5,156 bases of DNA from Sulfurovum sp. (GTDB taxonomy: Bacteria > Campylobacterota > Campylobacteria > Campylobacterales > Sulfurovaceae), in assembly GCA_030626265.1 (NCBI GenBank), contig DAOUPF010000126.1:1-5156 (forward strand). The letters run 5' to 3'. A program made the translations under genes and the position numbers. Under the pieces are notes generated by a model. The model saw only the letters and a list, made by a program, of their open reading frames with translations. It made no database searches and was not told the origin of the DNA. Below, in pieces: positions 1-5,156 of the stretch; within the stretch, counting starts at the first letter, position 1; each line of letters starts with the position of its first letter.

Positions 1-362
1 CGAGAGATGATTTTGATAGTGATATAGTACTAGTAGATATGATGGGTGAGCTTGTCAATATCTATGCTATCAGTGATGTAGTCATACTTGGAGGTGCATT
101 TTGTACCACAGAGGGTGGTCACAATCCAATAGAGCCTGCGTACTTTGGTAATATACTTATCAGTGGGGATTTGATATATCACCAATATGCTCTTTTTGAG
201 TATTGTACTGATTACTATTTGGCACAAGAAAGTGAGCTAAAAGAGTATCTAGATAAGGCAAAAAATGGTACACTAAAAAAATCATCTGTAGTACAAGCTG
301 GTGATGTAAGTATGATAATAGATGATATCAAGCAGATAATTAAAAGGGATAGTAATGGCTGA
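1..362 (+). CDS. waaA: 3-deoxy-D-manno-octulosonic acid (Kdo) transferase, C-terminal part
   Basis: This is the last 119 codons of a gene cut by the window's left edge; the reading frame is open from base 3. WaaA (kdtA, family GT30, GT-B fold) transfers Kdo from CMP-Kdo to the lipid A precursor on the cytoplasmic face of the inner membrane. The visible part is the C-terminal nucleotide-sugar domain. A VDMMGEL segment is followed by Y-A-I-S-D-V and then the family signature GGAFCTTEGGHNPIEPA, whose GGHNP-EP core is highly characteristic of Kdo transferases. After it comes the usual LISG stretch and a charged helical tail. The stop overlaps the start of the radical SAM gene by 8 bp, so these genes are probably translationally coupled. 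The N-terminal membrane anchor and acceptor domain lie outside the window, so the number of Kdo units added cannot be judged. Confidence 0.93.
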   Translation, partial: RDDFDSDIVLVDMMGELVNIYAISDVVILGGAFCTTEGGHNPIEPAYFGNILISGDLIYHQYALFEYCTDYYLAQESELKEYLDKAKNGTLKKSSVVQAGDVSMIIDDIKQIIKRDSNG

Positions 363-1254
363 AATAATAGATAGTGAGATAAAAAAAGAGGAGATCTTTG
401 AACAGACAATCCTAGCAAATATCAATAGAAAAAATGAGTTTATGAATGGAGTACAGTTTATAGATGATAAGCCTCTATTTAGTTGGTTAGATATCAATCC
501 TACCGAGCTATGCAATAGAAAGTGTGAATTCTGTCCTAGAGGTGATAGTGCTAATTATCCAAATCAGAATCTGCACATATCACTAGAGCTTTGCAGAAAG
601 ATAAATGATGAGTTGCAAGAGTTGAATTACAAGGGTGCAGCTGTACTGTCTGGATATGGAGAGCCTATGTTACATCCAGAATTAGCAGAGATGGTGGAGA
701 TACTGGGCAATAATATACATCTAGAAATAGTAACCAATGGAGACAAAATCACAACACCTCTACTCAAGCAGCTATTTGGAAATGGCTTGGATGTAATGGT
801 GGTGAGTATGTATGACGGCCCACATCAGATAGAGCAGTTTAAGAGTATGTTTGCAGAGGCAGGAGTGACAGAAGAGCAGTATGTACTCAGAGATAGATGG
901 TACTCTATAGATGAGGATTATGGAGTGAGACTGACCAACAGAGGTGGTGTAGCTACTGGTGGGTATCAGCCAGAAGTTGACTTGTATAAGCCTTGTCATT
1001 ATCCATTTTATTCGATGATGCTTGATTGGAATGGTGATGTAATGCTCTGTGTTCATGACTGGAATAAAAAGATAAGAATGGGGAATATCACATTAGATTC
1101 TATGCTCAATGTTTGGCAGTCAAAGAACTTTGACAAATATAGAAGTATCCTCAAAAAAGGAAAGAGAGTCCTACCACCATGCAGTAGCTGTAATACAAAT
1201 GGTACACTACAAGGAAAAAATCACTTTGATGCTTGGAGTACAAGCAGCCTATGA
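355..1254 (+). CDS. Radical SAM protein with C-terminal SPASM-like domain
   Basis: A 299-residue radical SAM enzyme of unknown substrate. Such enzymes cleave S-adenosylmethionine at a [4Fe-4S] cluster to start radical chemistry. The cluster motif ELCNRKCEFC gives Cys53, Cys57 and Cys60 (CxxxCxxC). It is followed by a GEP-type SAM-binding motif (SGYGEPMLHPEL, about 99-110) and a TNG strand (about 127). An NRGG segment (195-198) leads into a SPASM-like C-terminus with Cys214, Cys232 (in DWNGDVMLC), the GNI/W strand-helix pattern, and Cys276-x-x-Cys279. Those four cysteines could hold one auxiliary cluster, fewer than the seven of a full SPASM domain. The ATG at 355 is preceded by AGGGA at 345-349 with 5-nt spacing. 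The gene overlaps waaA by 8 bp and the aminotransferase by 4 bp. The context suggests modification of a surface sugar, lipid or small metabolite, by analogy with SPASM-type sugar epimerases/dehydrogenases; this is inference. A peptide-maturing role is less likely because no small precursor ORF is seen nearby. Confidence 0.9.
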   Translation: MAEIIDSEIKKEEIFEQTILANINRKNEFMNGVQFIDDKPLFSWLDINPTELCNRKCEFCPRGDSANYPNQNLHISLELCRKINDELQELNYKGAAVLSGYGEPMLHPELAEMVEILGNNIHLEIVTNGDKITTPLLKQLFGNGLDVMVVSMYDGPHQIEQFKSMFAEAGVTEEQYVLRDRWYSIDEDYGVRLTNRGGVATGGYQPEVDLYKPCHYPFYSMMLDWNGDVMLCVHDWNKKIRMGNITLDSMLNVWQSKNFDKYRSILKKGKRVLPPCSSCNTNGTLQGKNHFDAWSTSSL

Positions 1255-2315
1255 GACCAAAGTACTACAAAGCTACAGCAATGGATAGGATAAGAATCCC
1301 AGTGCCACCCAATGATATACTAGAGATGCATAGAAATGCTAGGATAGATAACTATAGTAAGGAGATAGAGCAAAAGCTAAAAGATGATCTATCACTCATG
1401 AAGCTAAATAGATATCCTGATGTAGATTTGCTATATGATAAACTTTCAGAGCTTCATAGCATACCTAATGATAATTTTTTGATAACATCAGGTATTGATG
1501 GTGGTATCAAAACTGTATTTGAGATGTGTACTGAGCCAAACTCCAATATCATATGCCTAACTCCCACTTATGGTATGTATTATGTATATTCTCAGGCTTA
1601 TGAGACAAATATGATAGAGGTGAAATCCAAAGAGCACTCCTTGAGTGTAGATTTGGATGAGTTACTAGAGGCTATAGATGATACTATAGATGTCATATTT
1701 ATCCCAAATCCACATGTGCCTGTAGAGCATATATTTAGCTTGGATGATATAGGAAAGATAATTCAAAAAGCCAGAGAGTCTGATGCCTTAGTCTTTATGG
1801 ATGAGGCATACTATATGTTTGGAGCACCCACAGCTATAGACTTAGTGAGTACTTATGATAATCTAGTAGTGGCAAGGACATTCTCCAAAGGTATGGGATT
1901 ACCAGCTATTAGACTTGGTTACTTGATATCAAATCCAGACTTTATCAAGTTTTTGGAGACCAAGAGATTTGCTCATGAGACAAATAGTCTAACGATAGAT
2001 ATAGCTATATGGGCTATAGAGCATATGGATATATTTGAAGAGTATATCGATGAGGTGTGTAGCACAAGAGATTGGCTTATATCTGAGCTTCATGCAAAAG
2101 GCTACAAAACTCACGGAGACAAATCTAACACTATCCTCATAGACTTAGGCTCCAAAGAGAAAGCAGATTTTATAACTGATGAGCTAAAAAGAGAGGATAT
2201 CTGGGTACGAGGATACCTCCCTAGTCCAGTAGAGACTTATATACTCGTAACTGTAGGCGAGAGAACTACTGTCGAGAAGTTTTATAGCAAGTTGCTTAGC
2301 AGCTCTCTTAGTTGA
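1251..2315 (+). CDS. HisC-like class I/II PLP-dependent aminotransferase with altered active-site motifs
   Basis: A 354-residue fold-type I PLP enzyme, the usual length for histidinol-phosphate aminotransferase/CobD relatives. Visible family features are RYPD (Tyr55), the TPTYGMY segment (104-110), DEAYY (Asp184, Tyr187), the PLP lysine in FSKG (Lys213), RLGY (Arg221) and VRGY (Arg320). Two positions are odd. The family NPNNPTG loop reads NPHVPVE, placing Val156 where the Asn that contacts PLP is expected. The C-terminal R-I-T-V-G strand reads L-V-T-V-G, so Leu332 replaces the Arg that usually holds the substrate carboxylate. I chose the ATG at 1251 because it overlaps the upstream TGA in an ATGA arrangement. 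A TTG at 1233 would add six residues (EYKQP after the initiator) but has no good ribosome site. The gene is last in the waaA operon. A housekeeping HisC is unlikely given the context and the substitutions; the substrate is unknown. Its 3' end overlaps convergent ispE by 8 bp. Confidence 0.88.
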   Translation: MRPKYYKATAMDRIRIPVPPNDILEMHRNARIDNYSKEIEQKLKDDLSLMKLNRYPDVDLLYDKLSELHSIPNDNFLITSGIDGGIKTVFEMCTEPNSNIICLTPTYGMYYVYSQAYETNMIEVKSKEHSLSVDLDELLEAIDDTIDVIFIPNPHVPVEHIFSLDDIGKIIQKARESDALVFMDEAYYMFGAPTAIDLVSTYDNLVVARTFSKGMGLPAIRLGYLISNPDFIKFLETKRFAHETNSLTIDIAIWAIEHMDIFEEYIDEVCSTRDWLISELHAKGYKTHGDKSNTILIDLGSKEKADFITDELKREDIWVRGYLPSPVETYILVTVGERTTVEKFYSKLLSSSLS

Positions 2316-3081
2316 TCACCTTGAAAAACGTACTACCACTACCAGAGAAGAACCAACCTTCTCTATCTAGCTCTTCTAGTTTGGGATATGAGATGAGGGC
2401 TGCTGGATAGAGGTCGTTTAGTGATATGGGGTCTACTACTATGTTGAGTAGGGTTCTCGAGTCTAGTCTATCCCAGCCAAAATATGACATAGGTGAAATG
2501 TCTTGTAGTAGGTATTTTTTGAAAGCTTTATAGACTATCGTTGTGTCACAACCAATCTTTGGAGTATATAGCTCAACAGAGAGTGGCTTTTCATCAAATC
2601 GTTCTACTATCTCACCAAAACCAGATACATTGGCAGATGGGTAGTTATATATAAAAAATGGTAAATCAGCTCCAATAGTACTACCTATTTGAGCTAACTC
2701 CTCTGTACCTATCTGTAGATTACACACTTCATTGACTAGCCTCATGAAAGCTGCGGCATCTGAGCTACCTCCACCTAGTCCTGCTTGGCTAGGGATATTT
2801 TTTGTGACTACTACTTTGTGTGTATCAAAGAGCTCTTTGATATCTGAGTTGCCAGTATGCTCTAAGAGGGCTTTATAAGCCTTGTATATAGTGTTGGATT
2901 CTGTAGGTATGCCCTCGCAGCCGTCTATGGTAAAACTCTCACTCTTACAGGGCTTTAATGTGATAGTATCATATAGATCATCTACTCGAATAAATCTTGA
3001 TAGTAGGGTGTGGTAGCCATCTTTGTGACCTGTGATTTTGAGGAAGATATTTACTTTTGCATGGGCTTTGATAGTGTGCAT
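2308..3081 (-). CDS. ispE: 4-diphosphocytidyl-2-C-methyl-D-erythritol kinase
   Basis: IspE phosphorylates the 2-hydroxyl of CDP-methylerythritol with ATP, in the cytoplasmic MEP route to isopentenyl diphosphate. The 257-residue protein is a complete GHMP kinase, near the usual bacterial length (about 255-290). It starts with HAKVN, whose Lys9 corresponds to the substrate/catalytic lysine. The ATP-binding glycine-rich loop IPSQAGLGGGSSDAA spans about 96-110. The catalytic aspartate is Asp139 in IGADLPFF. The C-terminal GHMP motif is FSGSGSTFF (245-253). The ATG at 3081 is preceded by AAGG about 6 nt upstream, and a good promoter lies just beyond it. The gene points away from the thioredoxin gene and towards the aminotransferase. 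In Campylobacter I recall ispE following csrA and truB; here it is separated from truB by an opposite-strand gene and has its own promoter. Confidence 0.96.
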   Translation of the reverse strand: MHTIKAHAKVNIFLKITGHKDGYHTLLSRFIRVDDLYDTITLKPCKSESFTIDGCEGIPTESNTIYKAYKALLEHTGNSDIKELFDTHKVVVTKNIPSQAGLGGGSSDAAAFMRLVNEVCNLQIGTEELAQIGSTIGADLPFFIYNYPSANVSGFGEIVERFDEKPLSVELYTPKIGCDTTIVYKAFKKYLLQDISPMSYFGWDRLDSRTLLNIVVDPISLNDLYPAALISYPKLEELDREGWFFSGSGSTFFKVIN

Positions 3082-3106
3082 GGTTTGCCTTGTGGTTAAG
3101 GATATG

Positions 3107-3115
3107 ATTATACCA
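3107..3115 (-). promoter_or_regulatory. Probable sigma-70 extended -10 promoter for ispE
   Basis: Read on the minus strand, these bases are TGGTATAAT, a perfect TATAAT box (3107-3112) with the upstream TGN extension. Transcription would start near 3100, leaving a leader of about 20 nt before the ispE ATG with AAGG in between. There is no TTGACA-like -35 box at 16-18 bp; the region is AT-rich instead, as is common in Campylobacterota promoters. The call rests on sequence match and position only. Confidence 0.6.
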
Positions 3116-3148
3116 AATCCAATTTAACTCATATTAAATTGCATTTGG
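3113..3148. repeat. 15-bp imperfect inverted repeat upstream of ispE (candidate operator)
   Basis: The left arm CCAAATCCAATTTAA (3113-3127) and right arm TTAAATTGCATTTGG (3134-3148) are reverse complements at 14 of 15 positions, with a 6-base spacer. The only mismatch is C3119 with C3142. The left arm begins on the TGG of the ispE extended -10, and the repeat fills the spacer and -35 zone, where a bound repressor would block RNA polymerase. A second, outer pair, GATATGAT (3101-3108) and ATCATATC (3169-3176), brackets it. The symmetry is directly visible; a regulatory role is inferred. It lacks a T-tract, so it is not a typical terminator. Confidence 0.55.
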
Positions 3149-3221
3149 CATTAGTTGATAGTAATTATATCATATCTGTAATCAAATGGATGTTTTTTGG
3201 CTTTTATTAAACTTAAACAGC

Positions 3222-3227
3222 TAGAAT
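3222..3227 (+). promoter_or_regulatory. Possible -10 box for the thioredoxin-like gene
   Basis: TAGAAT lies 27 bases before the ATG at 3255, downstream of a T-rich stretch (3191-3208), an arrangement often seen in Campylobacterota promoters without a clear -35 box. The start would be near 3234, followed by the ribosome site AAGAGGA (3244-3250). An alternative is TTGATA (3155-3160) with TGTAAT (3177-3182) at 16-bp spacing. The sequence alone does not decide between them. Confidence 0.35.
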
Positions 3228-3254
3228 AGCAACATCAAATAATAAGAGGAAACT

Positions 3255-3899
3255 ATGAGAAAAATCATTTTGGCACTATCTGCCATACTTACATTTACAG
3301 TTAGTGCATATGCAGAAGAAGGGGTATTCCCAGTATCTACAATAGATGGGAAAATGCTTACATTCAAAGGGACTCCAGATGGTATAGTTACTTCACCATA
3401 TCAAGGCAAGATAGTATTTGTTGAATTTTGGGGGACTTGGTGTGGACCTTGTCTTTTGAGTATACCACATCATGTCAAGCTACAAGAAAAATATAAAGAT
3501 CAACTCAAAATCATAGCTATAGAGACTACGCCAAATGTTACTAAAGCAGAATTACTAAAATATGTTGCTGATCCAGCTACTCATATAGATATGAAAAGAG
3601 TCGCATTCTATCTCAATGAAAAGGCAAAGACAAAAGCCCAGAAAGACTCTCTAGAAGGTCCTATCAAACATCTAGAAGAGTTCAAAGCTGCTAAAACAAA
3701 GATCAACTATGATGTAGTCGCCTCAGCAGATGCTGGAGGTTTGATAGACTACATAGCTCAAAGAGCTGACTGGAAAGGGTATATCCCTTTTCTTCTAGTG
3801 CTAGATGGTGATGGTAAAGCTGCAGCTATGGTACCAGGCATGCCAAGTGAAGCAAAGCTAGAGGGGATTATCCAGGAAATTTTGGCTAAGAAGAAGTAG
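3255..3899 (+). CDS. Secreted TlpA/ResA-like thioredoxin-fold protein
   Basis: A 214-residue exported thiol-disulfide protein. Residues 1-20 form a signal peptide: MRK, then a hydrophobic core, then a probable cleavage after SAYA before EEG. The mature protein therefore acts in the periplasm, possibly membrane-associated. The thioredoxin fold starts at about residue 51 (KIVFVEFWGTWCGPC), with the redox pair Cys63 and Cys66 in WCGPC. The expected cis-proline is Pro178 in GYIPFLLVLDGDG, and the domain ends in a Lys-rich tail. The spacing from Cys66 to Pro178 (112 residues) is longer than I would expect for TlpA/ResA proteins. The extra segment, about residues 95-150, is Lys-rich and probably helical. 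The start has a strong AAGAGGA ribosome site. TlpA relatives reduce apo-cytochrome c or metal-binding thiols, but no cytochrome gene is adjacent, so the partner is unknown. It is transcribed alone, between two minus-strand housekeeping genes. Confidence 0.9.
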   Translation: MRKIILALSAILTFTVSAYAEEGVFPVSTIDGKMLTFKGTPDGIVTSPYQGKIVFVEFWGTWCGPCLLSIPHHVKLQEKYKDQLKIIAIETTPNVTKAELLKYVADPATHIDMKRVAFYLNEKAKTKAQKDSLEGPIKHLEEFKAAKTKINYDVVASADAGGLIDYIAQRADWKGYIPFLLVLDGDGKAAAMVPGMPSEAKLEGIIQEILAKKK

Positions 3900-3919
3900 T
3901 TAATATTTTTAAATTTACA

Positions 3920-3956
3920 TTTGAGGAAGAGCTAAGAAAAATTAATTCTCCTCAAA
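3920..3956. terminator. Hairpin between convergent thioredoxin-like gene and truB (possible bidirectional terminator)
   Basis: TTTGAGGA (3920-3927) pairs perfectly with TCCTCAAA (3949-3956) around a 21-base AT-rich loop. The right arm lies inside the last codons of truB (Glu-Glu-Asn-stop). Its position between two convergent stop codons suits a shared terminator, but neither side has a clean run of T, so this is weak. Confidence 0.35.
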
Positions 3957-4775
3957 CTTAGGTATCCTATTAAACCTATACTTCACCACTGTATCAAGTA
4001 TCTCAATTATAGAGAAAAAGTTACAGGTTTCTATGAGATAAACTCCATCTTCTTTGACCTCAAAATACTCAACAGAGAGCTTTTTGCCAAGCTCAAGATA
4101 CTCTTCATCTTTTCCTATATAGACATTAGAGGGTAGAGCTAAATGGCTAAATGGATCTAGTGCTTTCTCATCATCATAATAAAATTTCCCCTCATGGATA
4201 CGCTGTAGACTAGATAGTGTGCCATCTACTCCTAATTTGTCAGCTATGAGTGAGCCAAGAGAACGGATGTATGTTCCTTCACTTACCGTAGATTCAAAGT
4301 GAACAAAGGGATGGTTGTAGCCTAATAGTTTGATCTCATGGATGGTTGAAGTGATGGTTTTTAGATCCACCTCTTTGCCCTCTCTAGCTAGCTCATAAGC
4401 TCTCTTCCCATTTATTTTTTTGGCACAAAATTTTGGAGGATAGTATGTGAGCTCTCCTTTTAGTGAGTGTAAAACCTCTTCTATCTTCTCTATATCAAAT
4501 AGTACAGTCTCTTTGATACTATCTACTTTTTCTATATCTAGAGTAGGGGAGTTGGCTCCTAGCCATAGGGTTGCTTTGTAGCTTTTGGGTGTTTTGGCTA
4601 AGTATTGAAATAGCTTAGTGTATTGACCTGTTGCTACTATGAGACATCCAGTGGCAAATGGATCTAGAGTGCCAGAGAAACCGACTTTTTTAGTGCCGTA
4701 TTTTCTTTTAACATAGCCCATATATCCATTGGAAGTACGAAAGATTGGTTTGTTTACGACAAAAAGTCTGTTCAA
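3942..4775 (-). CDS. truB: tRNA pseudouridine-55 synthase
   Basis: TruB converts uridine 55 to pseudouridine in the T-loop of tRNAs. The 277-residue protein carries the family signature KVGFSGTLDPFATGCLIVATG (about 30-50), with Asp38 as the catalytic aspartate. It also has YPPKFCAKKINGKRAYELAREG-type substrate-loop residues from 112, and the GTYIRSL motif at 167-173. The C-terminus after about residue 200 is short and shows no obvious PUA domain, as I recall for other Campylobacterota TruB proteins, which are shorter than E. coli's. The start is TTG at 4775. It is supported by AGGA six bases upstream and by the resulting NRLFVVNKP N-terminus, which matches the usual TruB beginning. The gene follows the helicase gene on the same strand, but a 91-bp inverted-repeat element lies between them. 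Its 3' end is convergent with the thioredoxin-like gene. Confidence 0.95.
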   Translation of the reverse strand: MNRLFVVNKPIFRTSNGYMGYVKRKYGTKKVGFSGTLDPFATGCLIVATGQYTKLFQYLAKTPKSYKATLWLGANSPTLDIEKVDSIKETVLFDIEKIEEVLHSLKGELTYYPPKFCAKKINGKRAYELAREGKEVDLKTITSTIHEIKLLGYNHPFVHFESTVSEGTYIRSLGSLIADKLGVDGTLSSLQRIHEGKFYYDDEKALDPFSHLALPSNVYIGKDEEYLELGKKLSVEYFEVKEDGVYLIETCNFFSIIEILDTVVKYRFNRIPKFEEN

Positions 4776-4781
4776 TGAATT

Positions 4782-4785
4782 TCCT
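4782..4785 (-). promoter_or_regulatory. truB ribosome-binding site (supports TTG start)
   Basis: Read on the minus strand this is AGGA, six bases before the TTG at 4775-4773. It decides the start, since no upstream in-frame ATG is present. It lies one base from the foot of the 20-bp inverted repeat at 4787, so folding of that repeat in the mRNA could affect ribosome access. Confidence 0.65.
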
Positions 4786-4786
4786 G

Positions 4787-4877
4787 TAGGTCGGGGTGTC
4801 CTCTCCCCAACATATATTTAATATATTTGTTATTGTATTTATGCGTATAAATGTCGAGGAGAGGACACCCTGACCTA
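4787..4877. repeat. 91-bp element with 20-bp terminal inverted repeats (MITE-like or structured RNA)
   Basis: The left arm TAGGTCGGGGTGTCCTCTCC (4787-4806) and right arm GGAGAGGACACCCTGACCTA (4858-4877) are reverse complements at 19 of 20 positions. The exception, G4793 with T4871, still pairs as G-U in a plus-strand RNA. The arms are about 65% G+C; the 51-base centre is only about 22% G+C. The centre holds two smaller perfect palindromes: ATATATT/AATATAT (4812-4826) and ATTTAT-GCGT-ATAAAT (4837-4852). Both ends begin or end in TA, as expected if a Tc1/mariner- or IS630-type element had duplicated a TA target, although the palindrome makes this ambiguous. The element starts 3 bases past the helicase stop and ends just before the truB ribosome site. 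It encodes no protein. Whether it is mobile, a promoter carrier, or an RNA hairpin is not known. Confidence 0.7.
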
Positions 4878-4880
4878 TGG

Positions 4881-5156
4881 TTAAACTGACTGTACAAATG
4901 AACTAAGAATCTCTTTTTTGTTGCCACCAAAGTTTATGAGTAGCTTGTATTCTCTGCCTGATTTGTTGGCTGCTTGTACGCGACCTATACCAAATATTTT
5001 GTGTTTGACTAGATCACCTTTTTTGTACGCTGCACTTTTAGTAATCTTGAGACAACTGTTTTGGATAAGTCCCGCTTCTCCTAAGAATCGACTCTTATCA
5101 ATCATCTTTCTACGACCCTTATAGAATCTACTATCTACATAACACAGAGTGAGGTC
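4881..5156 (-). CDS. uvrD: UvrD/PcrA/Rep-type DNA helicase, C-terminal part
   Basis: This is the last 91 codons of a gene that continues past the right edge; the frame stays open to base 5156, so the Met at 5105 is internal. The visible start reads DLTLCYVDSRFYKGRRKMIDKSRFLGEAGL, which matches the end of the superfamily 1 helicase core (L-C-Y-V-A-x-T-R in relatives, then the S-R-F-L element). After a linker comes YKKGDLVKHKIFGIGRV followed by LLINFGG and KEILSSF. This is the small Tudor-like C-terminal domain of PcrA/UvrD, which binds RNA polymerase and other partners. The enzyme is a 3'-5' DNA translocase used in repair and replication restart. The expected motif VI arginine is not evident: LCYVDSRFYKG has Arg at the similar place but not the usual T-R-A. 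Whether it is UvrD, PcrA or Rep cannot be settled from the tail. Confidence 0.85.
   Translation of the reverse strand, partial: DLTLCYVDSRFYKGRRKMIDKSRFLGEAGLIQNSCLKITKSAAYKKGDLVKHKIFGIGRVQAANKSGREYKLLINFGGNKKEILSSFVQSV

Noticed and set aside
30..515. Three short minus-strand frames opposite waaA and the start of the radical SAM gene
   Set aside because: They overlap each other and strong coding sequence and show no domain or convincing ribosome site.
772..1056. 94-codon minus-strand frame inside the radical SAM gene
   Set aside because: It is a shadow of a well-supported gene; its translation is His/Ile/Tyr-rich and matches no recognisable family.
1233..1250. TTG start at 1233 for the aminotransferase
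   Set aside because: It lies deeper inside the radical SAM gene and lacks a well-spaced ribosome site. The ATG at 1251 makes the typical ATGA overlap.
3191..3215. Sigma-54 (-24/-12) promoter in TTTTTTGGCTTTT before the thioredoxin-like gene
   Set aside because: The GG is not followed by a GC pair at the required spacing, so the consensus is not met.
4787..4877. CRISPR repeat pair or simple terminator
   Set aside because: The copies are inverted rather than direct and there are only two, so it is not an array. There is no T-tract after the stem on either strand, and the 51-base loop is too long for a typical intrinsic terminator.
4881..5105. A stand-alone 74-residue protein starting at the Met at 5105
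   Set aside because: The frame is open to the window edge and the upstream residues match the helicase core, so this is the tail of a larger gene.
4918..5124. 68-codon plus-strand frame opposite the helicase tail
   Set aside because: The minus strand carries the clear UvrD-type C-terminal domain, and this frame is its complement.

Overview
The window looks like chromosomal DNA of an AT-rich Gram-negative bacterium, most likely a Campylobacterota (Sulfurovum/Sulfurimonas/Campylobacter-type) species. Codons such as ATA, AGA and CTA are heavily used. The proteins most resemble Campylobacterota versions: a short TruB beginning NRLFVVNKP, and a UvrD-type helicase gene next to truB. The genus assignment is an inference from memory, not from a search.

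Left part (about 1-2315, + strand): the 3' end of waaA (Kdo transferase), then a radical SAM protein with a C-terminal SPASM-like cysteine cluster, then a HisC-like PLP aminotransferase. The genes overlap by 8 and 4 bp, so they form a tightly coupled operon. The second and third genes look like a two-enzyme tailoring module attached to a lipopolysaccharide-core gene. The aminotransferase appears to lack two residues normally conserved in its family. Their substrate cannot be read from the sequence.

Middle part (2308-3254): ispE (MEP isoprenoid pathway) on the minus strand converges on the aminotransferase, and their 3' ends overlap by 8 bp. Upstream of ispE is a 173-bp divergent intergenic region. 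It holds a good extended -10 promoter for ispE, a 15-bp imperfect inverted repeat abutting it, and a weaker promoter candidate for the next gene.

Right part (3255-5156): a secreted thioredoxin-fold (TlpA/ResA-like) protein on the + strand, then truB and the 3' end of a UvrD/Rep-type helicase gene on the minus strand. In Campylobacter, as I recall it, the order is helicase-truB-csrA-ispE. Here csrA is absent and an oppositely oriented thioredoxin gene sits in its place. Between the helicase gene and truB lies a 91-bp element with 20-bp, nearly perfect, GC-rich terminal inverted repeats around a very AT-rich centre. It resembles a miniature inverted-repeat transposable element or a large RNA hairpin, and it abuts the ribosome-binding site of truB, which starts with TTG.

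No rRNA, tRNA, CRISPR array, complete insertion sequence or replication origin was seen. The items most worth a second look are the 91-bp inverted-repeat element, the waaA-linked radical SAM/aminotransferase pair with its altered PLP site, and the csrA replacement.
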